Positions 1 to 8,340 of a DNA stretch of 64,000 nucleotides are shown here, one piece after another. The stretch comes from DASSHA01 sp035693145 (GTDB lineage: Bacteria; Chloroflexota; Limnocylindria; Limnocylindrales; CSP1-4). The notes beneath the pieces are model-generated. The model did not search any database. It worked only from the letters and a program-made list of their open reading frames with translations, and was not told the origin of the DNA. Positions within the stretch are counted from its first letter, which is position 1; every line of letters starts with the position of its first letter. A program made the position numbers and the translations under genes. The stretch is taken from assembly GCA_035693145.1 (NCBI GenBank), contig DASSHA010000069.1:1-64000 (forward strand), read 5' to 3'.

Positions 1-2514
1 CGTCTGGCTGAGCTCGGGTGGCGCGCCGCCGGCGACGCGCTCGCGAAGCGCGAGGCTCGCCCCGGCGAGGACGAGCGCGCGTCGGTCGCGACCCGTCCCG
101 AGCGCGAGCTCCGCGAGGTCCCAGATCTGCATCGCGACGCCGCTCATGTCGCCGACCTCTGAAAAGAGCGCGAGCGCCTCCCGGGCCAGGCCGCTGGCGT
201 CGACGGATCGCCCGATTGCCAGCTCGATCCGGGCCTGGACCCCGAGCGCGCTGGCGACCCGGAAACGATCGTCGCCGGCCTTCGCGCGTTCCACGCCTCG
301 CTTCACCGCGTCGAGCGCATCGTCGTATCTGCCGGCGAGGCTGAGCGACATTCCGAGGCCCAGCAGCGCAGCCGCCTCGCCGCGCGGGTCGCCCAGCGCA
401 CGGTAGAGCTCCGCGCTCTGCTCGTAGAGCGGAAATGCGTCGGCGAGCGCGCGTGCGACGGCGCGCATGAAGGCGAGGTTCATGAGCGCCTCGGCGACGC
501 CGGCCCTGTCGCCGAGCGCCCGGACGATCGCGAGATGCTCCTCGTAGTACGCCTGCGCAGCGGGGAAGTCGTTCTGCCAGTAGGCGAGGCCACCGGCGCC
601 GTTCACGGCCTTCGCGCGGCCGAAGCTCATCGCCGCTCCGCCCGGGCAGGCGAGGAGCTCGCGCAGCATCGCGAGGCCCTCGCCGAGGTGCGCCCGCTGG
701 TGCCAGAAGCGCCACAGCCGGCCGGCCGTCGCAAGGCCGGTCTCGAGCTGGCCCGAGTCGAGCGCCCAGCGCAGCGCGACCCGGACGTTGTCGTGCTCGA
801 CCTCGAGCCGGTCGAGCCAGCGGCCGGAGTCGGAGCCGATGAGCTCTGGCTCCGCTTCGGCGGCAAGCGCCGCGAACGCCGCGAGATGGCGATCGCGCAC
901 CGCCTCGATCTCGCCCGACGCGGCGAGCTGCTCGAGACCGAACTCCCGGATGACGTGGAGCATCAGGAAGCGCGGCTCGCGGCCGACGCCCTCGGTCGAG
1001 CGGACGAGGCTCTGATCGGCGAGCGCCGACAGCCCGTCGAGGATGTCGATCCCGAGCTCGCCGCCGGGGTCGGCGACCGTCTCGGCGGCGGTGAGGCTGC
1101 AACCGCCGGCGAACACCGCAAGCCGCGCGAAGAGCGTCCGCGCGACCGGCTCCAGCAGATCGTGGCTCCAGCCGACCGCGCCGCGGAGCGTTCGCTGCCG
1201 GTCCGGAAGGTCCTGGGCACCGCCGGTGAGCAGACCAAGCGATCGCTCGAGCCGATCGAGGATGGCCGCGGGAGGAAGCAGCCGCACCCGTGCGGCGGCG
1301 AGCTCGATGGCGAGCGGCAGACCGTCGAGCCGCGTGCAGATGCCGACCACCGCGTCAGCATTGGAGGCGTTCAGCTCGAAGTCGGGCCGGACGGCCTGCG
1401 CCCGGGTGACGAACAGCGCGACGGTTTCGTTCGAGGCCAGGGCGGCCGGGTCGGCGGCGCGTCCGGCGTCGGGCAGCGGCAGCGATCCGACCGGGTACTC
1501 GTGCTCACCGGCGAGGTGGAGCAGGCCACGGCTCGTGACGAGGACCGCCAGCGCCGGACAGCGTCTCAGGAGCGCGCCGACGAGCGGGGCCGCCGACGCG
1601 ACCTGCTCGAAGTTGTCGAGCACGAGGAGGACGCGTTCGGTCGCGATGCGCTCGGCGACTGCGTCCATGATCGGGCGCAGCCCCTCGTCGACGACGGCCA
1701 GCGCGCCGGCGATGGCGGGCCCGACGAGGTCCGCATCGACGATCGGCGACAGGCCGACCCAGGCGACGCCGCCCGGGAACTCGGCGAGGGCGGCCTGCGC
1801 TGCGGCGATCGCGAGGCGCGTCTTGCCGGTGCCCCCGGGGCCGGTCAGGGTGACGAGGCTCGACGACTCGAGGAGCGAGCGAACCTCGGCGATCTCGCGG
1901 CTTCGGCCCACGAACGTCGTCGGCTGCGCCGGCAACCCCGCGAGCGGTGAGCCGCCCGACCGGAGCGTCGGGAAGTCGCTCGGGAGGCCCGCCGCGACGA
2001 CGTCGTAGAGCCGGATCGGCTCGAAATCCTTGAGCCGGTGGATCCCCAGATCACGCAGGTCGACCCCCGGACCGAGGGAGCCCTCGATCAGCGCGCGGGT
2101 CACCTCCGACATGACGACCTGGCCGCCGTGCGCCGCGGCGGCAATCCGCGCCGCCCGGTTGATGTCGATTCCGACGTAGTCGTCGTCGGCGCGTGTCGCC
2201 TCGCCCGTGTGCAGGCCCATTCGTACCCGCACGTCCCCACCGTCGGGCCAGGGCTCCGCGAGCAGCGCCCGCTGCGCCGCGATCGCGGCACGGAGCGCTG
2301 CCCCGGCCGAATCGAATACGACGAAGAACGAATCGCCCTCGGTCCCCTGCTCGACGCCGCCCTCGGCGATGAAGGCAGCCCGCAGGAGGACGCGATGGCG
2401 CGACCTCAGGGCCGCCCAGGTCGCCGTCCCGAGCCGCTGCTCGAGCCGGCTCGACGCCTCGATGTCCGAGAACAGGAACGTCCGCGTTCCCGTCCGATGG
2501 CCTTCCGCCGTCAC
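1..2514 (-). CDS. Adenylate/guanylate cyclase-AAA ATPase-TPR transcriptional regulator-like protein (3' end missing)
   Basis: The reading frame is open from a GTG at 2514 to the window edge, so at least 838 codons are present and the C-terminus is missing. Residues 10-190 form a class III nucleotide cyclase domain: FLFSDIE carries the first metal Asp (D17), GDSFFVVFD the second (D61), and INRAARI the late Asn/Arg motif. About residues 222-230 give a Walker A site (GPGGTGKTR), and LLVLDNFEQV near residue 300 is Walker B of a STAND/LuxR-type ATPase. The remainder is alpha-helical TPR-like repeats. The family couples cyclic nucleotide synthesis to ligand-gated regulation, usually in the cytoplasm. 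It lies 36 nt after a cyclic-nucleotide-binding gene on the same strand, so the two are probably one operon. The substrate (ATP or GTP) cannot be decided here. Confidence 0.9.
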   Translation of the reverse strand, partial: MTAEGHRTGTRTFLFSDIEASSRLEQRLGTATWAALRSRHRVLLRAAFIAEGGVEQGTEGDSFFVVFDSAGAALRAAIAAQRALLAEPWPDGGDVRVRMGLHTGEATRADDDYVGIDINRAARIAAAAHGGQVVMSEVTRALIEGSLGPGVDLRDLGIHRLKDFEPIRLYDVVAAGLPSDFPTLRSGGSPLAGLPAQPTTFVGRSREIAEVRSLLESSSLVTLTGPGGTGKTRLAIAAAQAALAEFPGGVAWVGLSPIVDADLVGPAIAGALAVVDEGLRPIMDAVAERIATERVLLVLDNFEQVASAAPLVGALLRRCPALAVLVTSRGLLHLAGEHEYPVGSLPLPDAGRAADPAALASNETVALFVTRAQAVRPDFELNASNADAVVGICTRLDGLPLAIELAAARVRLLPPAAILDRLERSLGLLTGGAQDLPDRQRTLRGAVGWSHDLLEPVARTLFARLAVFAGGCSLTAAETVADPGGELGIDILDGLSALADQSLVRSTEGVGREPRFLMLHVIREFGLEQLAASGEIEAVRDRHLAAFAALAAEAEPELIGSDSGRWLDRLEVEHDNVRVALRWALDSGQLETGLATAGRLWRFWHQRAHLGEGLAMLRELLACPGGAAMSFGRAKAVNGAGGLAYWQNDFPAAQAYYEEHLAIVRALGDRAGVAEALMNLAFMRAVARALADAFPLYEQSAELYRALGDPRGEAAALLGLGMSLSLAGRYDDALDAVKRGVERAKAGDDRFRVASALGVQARIELAIGRSVDASGLAREALALFSEVGDMSGVAMQIWDLAELALGTGRDRRALVLAGASLALRERVAGGAPPELSQT

Positions 2515-2550
2515 CCCATCAGACCCCGACGCCGTCTCGAACCCGGCGAC

Positions 2551-2979
2551 CTACTGACGGCCGTCCTCCGTCACCGCCCGCAGCCGCTCCGCGACCCCGC
2601 GGAGCAGCGCCAGGGTCAGCGCCGGCTCGGCGAGCAGGATTGCCTCGAGGTCCCACGACGCGAGGGCGAGGCAGCGCGTCGCCGTGGCCGCGACGACCTG
2701 GGCGACCCTCGGCCGCCCGTCGAGGACCGACAGCTCGCCGACGAAGTCGCCGGGGCCGAGGCGGGCGATGGTTCGGCCGCTTCGAATGACCTCGACGGAC
2801 CCGTCCAGCACGACGAAGAAGCCCGTGCCGATCTCGCCCTCGCGCGCGATCTGCGCGCCCGGCGCGTAGTCGACCTCGACCATCCGCTCCGCGATCCGGG
2901 CAAGGTGGTCCGGCGCGACGTCGGCGAACAGCGCGACGCCGCGCAGCAGCTCGAGCTTCGTGTCGTGAGTGACGGCCAT
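2551..2979 (-). CDS. Small stand-alone cyclic nucleotide-binding domain protein
   Basis: A 142-residue protein made only of a cyclic nucleotide-binding (CNB) beta-barrel fold. The phosphate-binding cassette reads GDFVGELSVLDGRPRVA near residues 78-95 and keeps the Gly-Glu pair and the Arg that contacts the cyclic phosphate. There is no HTH or kinase partner domain, so it probably works through protein contacts. It is immediately upstream of the cyclase gene and transcribed with it, which suggests that it senses or buffers the cyclase product. A second CNB gene (3102-3524) is divergent across a 122-nt spacer. Confidence 0.85.
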   Translation of the reverse strand: MAVTHDTKLELLRGVALFADVAPDHLARIAERMVEVDYAPGAQIAREGEIGTGFFVVLDGSVEVIRSGRTIARLGPGDFVGELSVLDGRPRVAQVVAATATRCLALASWDLEAILLAEPALTLALLRGVAERLRAVTEDGRQ

Positions 2980-3101
2980 CCGCGCGATGGTGGGCCGGCC
3001 CGGGGCCCCGCGTCAATCGCCGGTCGCTGCCCGCGCCGTGCCGTTCCCGCCGACGCGGTGCAGAATTCGACGGACGGGATCTCGAGAGGGGACAACATCG
3101 C

Positions 3102-3524
3102 ATGGCGGACCGTGACCGCATCGTCGCCGCGATTGCCGGGTTCGCGATCTTCGCCGACCTTTCCTCGCCACAGCTCGAGGGCGTCGCGCACGCCTTCGAG
3201 GAGGCCTGGTTTCCGGACGGCGAGCGGATCCTCCGCCAGGGCCTGACGGGCTCCGGCTTCTACGTGATCCTCGAGGGGGAGTGCTCGATCCGGGTCGACG
3301 GAGAGGAGCGCGCGCGACTCGGGCGCGGCGAGTTCTTCGGCGAGATCTCGATCCTGCTCGGTGAGCCACCGGTCGCCGACGTGGTCGCGCTCGGTCCCGT
3401 CCGCTGCCTCGTCCTCGGCGGGCCGAAGGTCCAGCCGTTCCTCGTTGCGCACCCGTCTGTCGAGTTCCGGATGCTCCAGGCGCTGGCACGACGACTCCGC
3501 GACGCGAACCGCTGGCGCAGCTGA
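3102..3524 (+). CDS. Small cyclic nucleotide-binding-like domain protein, cassette Arg missing
   Basis: A 140-residue single CNB-fold protein. The cassette reads GEFFGEISILLGEPPVADVV near residues 72-91. The Gly-Glu is present, but the position of the phosphate-binding Arg (PRxA in the neighbour) is Pro, so canonical cAMP binding is doubtful. The ATG follows a purine-rich GAGAGGGG about ten bases upstream. A flavoprotein gene starts only six nt after its stop codon, so the two are surely co-transcribed. In actinobacteria CNB domains are known fused to thioredoxin-reductase-like flavoproteins; this pair looks like the unfused version. That functional link is inference. Confidence 0.85.
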   Translation: MADRDRIVAAIAGFAIFADLSSPQLEGVAHAFEEAWFPDGERILRQGLTGSGFYVILEGECSIRVDGEERARLGRGEFFGEISILLGEPPVADVVALGPVRCLVLGGPKVQPFLVAHPSVEFRMLQALARRLRDANRWRS

Positions 3525-3530
3525 TCGACC

Positions 3531-5099
3531 ATGCGGCCGAACGCACGAGGCGAAGCCGCCGAGACCGCCGCTGACGGCGGGCGGCCATTCCCGCCGGGCG
3601 ACTATCCGGTCGTCGTCGTCGGATCGGGCCCCGGCGGGATCCAGGTCTCGTACTCCCTCGCGCGGCTCGGGATCCCCCACGCCACGATCTCGGCCGATGA
3701 GGCGCCGGGCGGCATGTTCCGCCGCTGGCCGTTCTTCCAGCGACTGCTGTCGTGGACCAAGCCCTTCGCGCCCGAGCCCCGTGGGTCCGCCCCGTACGAG
3801 CGGTACGACTGGAACAGCCTGCTCGCCGTGGAGCCCGAGCACCGCGCGCTCCAGCCGTCGTTCATGGACGGCACGAGTTACTTCCCGTCGCGCCCCGAGA
3901 TGGAGCGCAACCTCGCGGCATTTGCGGAGCGCACCGGGACGACCGTCCGCTACGGCACGCGCTGGCTGACGACCCGCCGCGAGGACGGCCCGGACGGTGT
4001 CCGCTTCGTGCTCGGAACGAGCGACGGCGACTATCGCAGCCCGGTCGTCGTGTTCGCGGTCGGCGTCGCGGAACCGTGGTCGCCCTCGACGCCCGGGATG
4101 GAGCTCGCGCGGCACTACGCGGAGACGCGGGCGGCAGAGTCCTATGCGGACCGACGGGTCTTCATCGTCGGCAAGCAGAACTCGGGCTTCGAGCTCGCCT
4201 CGGGCCTCCTGCAATGGGCCCGGCGGATCGTGATCGCCTCACCCTCGCCGACCAAGCTGTCCGTCGACACGAACTCGCTCGTCGGTGTACGTGCGCGCTA
4301 CGTCCAGCCGTACGAGGACCACGTCCTCGGCGGCGGCGTCTCGATCCTCGACGCATCGATCGACGCGATCGAGCGCGGTGAGACCGGCGGCGAGCTCGTC
4401 GTCCGGATGCGACAGACGGCGAGCGGCAGTCCGCTCGCCGTGCCCGCCGACGACGTCATCTCCGCCACCGGGTTCGTCGCCCCGCTGCTCGACCTGCCCG
4501 ATCTCGGGGTCGCGACCTTCGGGCACTCCCGCGTCCCGGCGCAGACCGCGTGGTGGGAGAGCGCGACCGTGCCCGGGATCTACTTCGCCGGAACGATCTC
4601 CCAGGGCGCCCAGGGACTCCGAAAGCACGGCATCCCGTCGAACTCCGGTGCCGTCCATGGGGCGCGCTACAACGCGCGGATCCTCGCCCGCGAGATCGGC
4701 CGCCGGCATTTCGGGCAGGCGGGGCACGGCCGGTCGATCGCCGCCGGCGACGTCATCGGCCTGCTCATCGATGAGATCGCGCACGGCCCCGAGCTGTGGC
4801 ACCAGCGCGGCTATCTCGTGCGCGTCGTGTCGTTCGACGCCGACGCCGGGGTGCGTGACGAGGGGACGATCCCGCTCGCGGCCTTCCTCGACGAGCCGGG
4901 ATCCGATGCCGTCGGCATGACGCTGGAATCGGATGGGACGGGCGCGATCTACCCGGTCGCCTACGTCCGCCACGCCGGGCGCACGACTGAGCACGACTTC
5001 GATCCGGACCCACTGCTCGACTTCGGCGCACCGCGCTACCGATCCGAGATCGAATCGATCGTCCGCGACGTCGCGCCCGAGCTGGCCCCAGCGAGTTAG
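3531..5099 (+). CDS. FAD/NAD(P)-binding oxidoreductase (flavin monooxygenase / thioredoxin-reductase-like)
   Basis: A 522-residue two-dinucleotide-binding flavoprotein. The FAD Rossmann motif GSGPGG is near residue 31, with an acidic/Gly turn (ADEAPGGMFRRW) downstream. A second nucleotide-binding segment FIVGKQNSGFELA is near residue 210, and the late FAD segment ISATGF and IYFAGTISQG near 310-360 is typical of flavin-containing monooxygenase and TrxR-like enzymes. No CxxC redox pair is visible, so disulfide reductase activity is unlikely. The C-terminal roughly 130 residues are not assigned. It is co-transcribed with the CNB-like protein six bases upstream, which may control it. Substrate unknown. 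Confidence 0.8.
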   Translation: MRPNARGEAAETAADGGRPFPPGDYPVVVVGSGPGGIQVSYSLARLGIPHATISADEAPGGMFRRWPFFQRLLSWTKPFAPEPRGSAPYERYDWNSLLAVEPEHRALQPSFMDGTSYFPSRPEMERNLAAFAERTGTTVRYGTRWLTTRREDGPDGVRFVLGTSDGDYRSPVVVFAVGVAEPWSPSTPGMELARHYAETRAAESYADRRVFIVGKQNSGFELASGLLQWARRIVIASPSPTKLSVDTNSLVGVRARYVQPYEDHVLGGGVSILDASIDAIERGETGGELVVRMRQTASGSPLAVPADDVISATGFVAPLLDLPDLGVATFGHSRVPAQTAWWESATVPGIYFAGTISQGAQGLRKHGIPSNSGAVHGARYNARILAREIGRRHFGQAGHGRSIAAGDVIGLLIDEIAHGPELWHQRGYLVRVVSFDADAGVRDEGTIPLAAFLDEPGSDAVGMTLESDGTGAIYPVAYVRHAGRTTEHDFDPDPLLDFGAPRYRSEIESIVRDVAPELAPAS

Positions 5100-5115
5100 C
5101 CTTCGCGGGTTAACT
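5094..5115 (+). terminator. Hairpin at the end of the flavoprotein gene
   Basis: AGTTAGCC (5094-5101) pairs with GGTTAACT (5108-5115), an 8-bp stem with one G-T wobble and a 6-nt loop. The stop codon lies within the left arm. There is no T-run after it, so termination would need help or be weak. Confidence 0.45.
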
Positions 5116-5123
5116 GCGACCGC

Positions 5124-5160
5124 ATTAGACGTTGACGTCTAATCGAGGCTCGGTTAGCTT
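5124..5160 (+). promoter_or_regulatory. satD-DUF3307 promoter with operator palindrome over the -35
   Basis: An exact inverted repeat, ATTAGACG (5124-5131), TTGA, CGTCTAAT (5136-5143), overlaps a -35 box TTGACG (5133-5138). After 16 bp comes TAGCTT (5155-5160) as -10, then seven bases to the ATG at 5168. The arrangement implies a leaderless transcript repressed by a factor bound to the palindrome. The SatD protein itself ends in a helix-turn-helix-like segment and could be the repressor; that is inference. Confidence 0.6.
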
Positions 5161-5167
5161 GCACGGC

Positions 5168-5815
5168 ATGACACCAGACGGATGGGGGATCGTCCTGTTC
5201 GGCGACGTGGTCGACTCGCGCCGCGAGGCCGCCGAGACGGCCGACTGGCTTCGAACGGTCTGTGGCGACCTCGACGCCCGCTACGGCGACGCGCGTCTGG
5301 CGGCCTTCGGGTTCACCCAGGGCGACGAGCTCCAGGGGCTGCTGCGTCTCGACGCCGACCCGTTCCTGGCGGTTCTCGCGACGGGGTTGCGCGACGATCG
5401 ACGGCGGATCCGCTGGTCGATCGCCGCCGGCGCGGTCGCCCGCGGGCGGGGACCCGCGACCGAGCGGAGCGGACCGGCCTTCATTGCCGCCCGTGAGCGA
5501 CTGGCCGAGGCGAAGGCCGCCCGGGACGGCCTGTCGGTCGTGACCGGCGATCCGGCGGCCGACGCATTGTTCGACGACCTCGCACCGCTCCTGACGACGC
5601 TCATCGACGAGCTCACGTCGCGCCAGCGGACCATGGCGCGGCTGCTCATCGTCGACGGCCTCCGACAGGCAGAGGTGGCCGAACGCCTGCGTGTGAGCCG
5701 CGCGACCGTGTCGGTCGTCGCAGGCCGCGGCAGGGTGCGCGAGATCGGTCGCCTCGCGCGGGCCCTCCATCGAATCCTCGACGGCGCGGGCGGGGACGGG
5801 CTCGTCCGGGGATGA
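5168..5815 (+). CDS. SatD family protein with C-terminal HTH-like segment
   Basis: A 215-residue protein of the SatD family: the N-terminal FGDVVDSR and GFTQGDELQG segments are the family hallmarks. The last 60 residues (LTSRQRTMARLLI...LRQAEVAERLRVSRATVS) read as a helix-turn-helix, so DNA binding is plausible. I take the ATG at 5168 rather than an earlier frame-open GTG, because it sits seven bases after a TAGCTT -10 box. SatD is reported as stress-linked in streptococci, but its biochemical role is not established. The stop overlaps the start of a DUF3307 gene, its usual partner, so the two form an operon. The palindrome over the promoter suggests autoregulation. Confidence 0.8.
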   Translation: MTPDGWGIVLFGDVVDSRREAAETADWLRTVCGDLDARYGDARLAAFGFTQGDELQGLLRLDADPFLAVLATGLRDDRRRIRWSIAAGAVARGRGPATERSGPAFIAARERLAEAKAARDGLSVVTGDPAADALFDDLAPLLTTLIDELTSRQRTMARLLIVDGLRQAEVAERLRVSRATVSVVAGRGRVREIGRLARALHRILDGAGGDGLVRG

Positions 5816-6972
5816 CCGAGCCCATCGTCGTCCTCGCCTGGCTCGTCGTCGCCCATCTCGTGGCGGACTTCGTCGTTCAGACGAGCCGCATCGCGATCGA
5901 CAAACAGGATGTCGGCCGGCGTGCACGTCGCGCGCTCGTCGACCACGCGATCGGCGTCGCGGTCTGCCTCGTCCCGCTGGTCGTCGCCTTCGGGCTGCCC
6001 GGCCTCGCGTTCCTCGTCCTCACGTTCGTCACTCATCCCCTGATCGACCGGGCGAAGGTCGTGCTGAACCGCCGGGCCGAAACCGTGGCGCTCGCCGACG
6101 CACTCGCCCGTCACGGGACGCTCGTCGGTTCCGGAGGCCTCGGGACCGCCTGGACGCCCGTCCCGGCAGCGCTCTTCGTCGTCGACCAGCTCGTCCACGT
6201 CCTCGTCGCCGTCGTCCTCTGGGCCGTGCTGCTTCGCGAGACGGCGCTCACCGGCGCCTGGTCAGGGGCCGTCGACGCGCTCGTCGGCGGTGTGCCCCCG
6301 GCCGAGGTTCGGGCGGTCGGGCTGGGCGCGGCGGTCGTCGCCGCGCTCGCCATCGTCAACGTCCGCGCGGCATCGCTCCTCATCGGGACGCTGGTGAGCC
6401 CGCGGGAGGTCCTGCTCGGTCAGCCACCGCTGGAACCGCGGGCCGAGGACTCGAGGGACGACGACGCTCACGACCGCCCAGGCTCGCGGCCGGCCGCGGC
6501 GACGCAGGACGATGCCGTGCAGGACGATGCCGTGCCGGCCGGCGTCGCGTCGGCCGAGGTCGCACCGGCCGAGACCTTCGTCAGGATGCGCATCGGCCCG
6601 CTCGAGATCCGATCGGCTGTCACGTCCGGCACGCGCGAGACGCACGCGGCGACGGCGGCTGCCGCGCGGGCGCCGGGCCACGCCGCCGGTCGCATTCACC
6701 CGACACCGATATCGGCCCCGGACGCGGGCCCCGCCCGGATCGGGGAGGCGATCGGCGTCCTCGAGCGTCTGCTCGTCATCGTCTTCGTCCTGACCGGATC
6801 GCTGGCGGCGATCGGCTTCGTCGTCGCTGCCAAGACCCTCGCCAGGTTCAAGCAGCTCGACGATCGCGCGTTCGCCGAGTACTACCTGCTCGGCACGCTC
6901 GCGAGCGTCTCGATCGCGCTGCTCAGCGCGATCGCCGCCGCCGCCGCGCTCGGGATCCCGCTGAAGGGATGA
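5812..6972 (+). CDS. DUF3307 multi-pass membrane protein
   Basis: A 386-residue membrane protein. The N-terminal 120 residues carry the DUF3307 signature (VAHLVADFVVQTSR, then VDHAIG and FVTHPLIDRAK) spread over several hydrophobic helices. Further helices lie near residues 130-200. A long low-complexity Ala/Glu-rich cytoplasmic or periplasmic stretch (about 200-300) follows, then two helices at the C-terminus. The ATG overlaps the stop of satD, indicating translational coupling, and its own stop overlaps the following Nudix ORF. DUF3307 proteins commonly neighbour SatD; the joint function is unknown. Confidence 0.8.
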   Translation: MTEPIVVLAWLVVAHLVADFVVQTSRIAIDKQDVGRRARRALVDHAIGVAVCLVPLVVAFGLPGLAFLVLTFVTHPLIDRAKVVLNRRAETVALADALARHGTLVGSGGLGTAWTPVPAALFVVDQLVHVLVAVVLWAVLLRETALTGAWSGAVDALVGGVPPAEVRAVGLGAAVVAALAIVNVRAASLLIGTLVSPREVLLGQPPLEPRAEDSRDDDAHDRPGSRPAAATQDDAVQDDAVPAGVASAEVAPAETFVRMRIGPLEIRSAVTSGTRETHAATAAAARAPGHAAGRIHPTPISAPDAGPARIGEAIGVLERLLVIVFVLTGSLAAIGFVVAAKTLARFKQLDDRAFAEYYLLGTLASVSIALLSAIAAAAALGIPLKG

Positions 6973-7568
6973 CGCTCGGCAACCCCTGGCGGCGTGTCCG
7001 CCGGAAGACGGTCTACGAGAACCCGTGGATCCGGATCCACCACGACGACGTCATCCGGCCCGACGGACAGCCCGGGATCTACGGCGTGGTCGACTTCCGC
7101 AACGTCGCGGTCGGCGTCGTCGCCCTCGACGAGCACGAACGGCTCCTGCTCGTCGGCCAGTTCCGCTACACGCTCGACGCGTACAGCTGGGAGATCCCGG
7201 AGGGTGGCGTGCCGTCCGACGAGCTGCCGCTCGACGGAGCGAGGCGCGAGCTCGCGGAGGAGACGGGCTACCGGGCGGCCGACTGGCGGCCCCTTTGCCG
7301 GCTGGCAACCTCGAACTCGGTCACGAACGAGGTCGGCCACGTGTTCGTCGCCCGCGAGCTGACGGCCGGCACGGCACGCCCCGACGGGACGGAGGTGCTC
7401 TCCACCCGCTGGCTGACGATCGCCGAGGCCGTCGCGATGGTCGACCGCGCGGAGATCACGGATGCGATGAGCCAGGTCGCGATCCTGCGGCTGGCCCTCG
7501 CTCAGACGTCGCCGGGCGAGGCCGGCGAGCGCCCGAGCTCGGCCTCGGGCAGGAACAGGAAGCGGTAG
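6969..7568 (+). CDS. Nudix hydrolase, ADP-ribose pyrophosphatase-like
   Basis: A 199-residue Nudix enzyme. The full Nudix box GX5EX7REUXEEXGU is present at residues 79-101 (GGVPSDELPLDGARRELAEETG), which provides the Mg-binding Glu residues. Length and the preceding WEIPEGG resemble ADP-ribose or GDP-mannose pyrophosphatases, which hydrolyse nucleoside-diphosphate sugars. Its start overlaps the DUF3307 stop by four bases, so it is the last gene of the satD operon. The final 22 codons overlap the convergent aquaporin gene on the other strand by 67 bp. Confidence 0.85.
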   Translation: MTLGNPWRRVRRKTVYENPWIRIHHDDVIRPDGQPGIYGVVDFRNVAVGVVALDEHERLLLVGQFRYTLDAYSWEIPEGGVPSDELPLDGARRELAEETGYRAADWRPLCRLATSNSVTNEVGHVFVARELTAGTARPDGTEVLSTRWLTIAEAVAMVDRAEITDAMSQVAILRLALAQTSPGEAGERPSSASGRNRKR

Positions 7569-8218
7569 CCGAGCGCGACGATCGCGGCGCCCACGAGCGG
7601 CCCGATCCAGTAGACGTACCAGTTGTCGAGGAAGCCTGACACGACGGCGGGACCGAACCAGCGTGCCGGGTTCATCGACGCGCCCGTGAGCGGTCCACCC
7701 ATGAACACGTCGGCGGCGACGGCGAGGCCGATCGCGAGTCCGCCGATCTTCGGCGCCCGGGGATCGACGGCGGTGCCGAAGACGGCTGCGATCAGGACCA
7801 TGGTCAGGATCGCCTCAACGAACGTTCCGACGCCGACGGTCACGTTCGCGCCGAGTGCCGGCGTGCCGAGATGCGTCGGATCGGTCGCCGGGTCGAAGAC
7901 GACCCGCAGCGCGAGCCCCGCGATGAGTGCGCCGACGAGCTGGGCCACGACGTAGCCGACGGCACGCGCGCCGGACATCCGGCCGGCGACCCAGACGCCG
8001 AATGTGACGGCGGGATTGAAATGCCCACCGGAGACGGCGCCCAGCGCCGAGACCAGGACCGCGAGGACGAGGCCGTGCGCGAACGCGATCCCGACGAGCC
8101 CGGCGGCCGGGTCACCTCCACCGATCGCGGCGATGACGACGCTGCCCGCGCCGACCACGAAGAACAGGAACGTGCCCGCGCCTTCGGCGACGAGTGCCGC
8201 GGTCGTTGGTCGATCCAT
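7502..8218 (-). CDS. MIP-family aquaporin / glycerol channel
   Basis: A 238-residue channel with six hydrophobic helices and the two half-helix motifs: FNPA at residues 67-70 and MNPAR at 182-186. Length and the Arg after the second NPA fit an AqpZ-type channel that conducts water or small neutral solutes across the inner membrane. I place the start at the ATG at 8218, because GGAGGT stands six bases before it; an earlier in-frame start four codons upstream would put the ribosome site inside the gene. Its 3' end overlaps the Nudix gene tail to tail. Confidence 0.92.
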   Translation of the reverse strand: MDRPTTAALVAEGAGTFLFFVVGAGSVVIAAIGGGDPAAGLVGIAFAHGLVLAVLVSALGAVSGGHFNPAVTFGVWVAGRMSGARAVGYVVAQLVGALIAGLALRVVFDPATDPTHLGTPALGANVTVGVGTFVEAILTMVLIAAVFGTAVDPRAPKIGGLAIGLAVAADVFMGGPLTGASMNPARWFGPAVVSGFLDNWYVYWIGPLVGAAIVALGYRFLFLPEAELGRSPASPGDV

Positions 8219-8340
8219 CGAGACCTCCACGTCAGCGGGCCACGATCGGCGGTGGGCCCCTGCCGCCCGGATCGTATCCTCGCCGGGACGACCGGGTTTC
8301 GCGAGTCGGGGCCCGCGCGTTCGCGCCCAGGAGATGCTGC

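Noticed and set aside
2616..4214. Long minus-strand reading frame across the CNB-like and flavoprotein genes
   Set aside because: Its translation is Arg/Pro/Ala noise antisense to well-supported genes; a GC-rich shadow. The same applies to 7840-10221, 16142-18340, 40583-43285 and 51638-53830.
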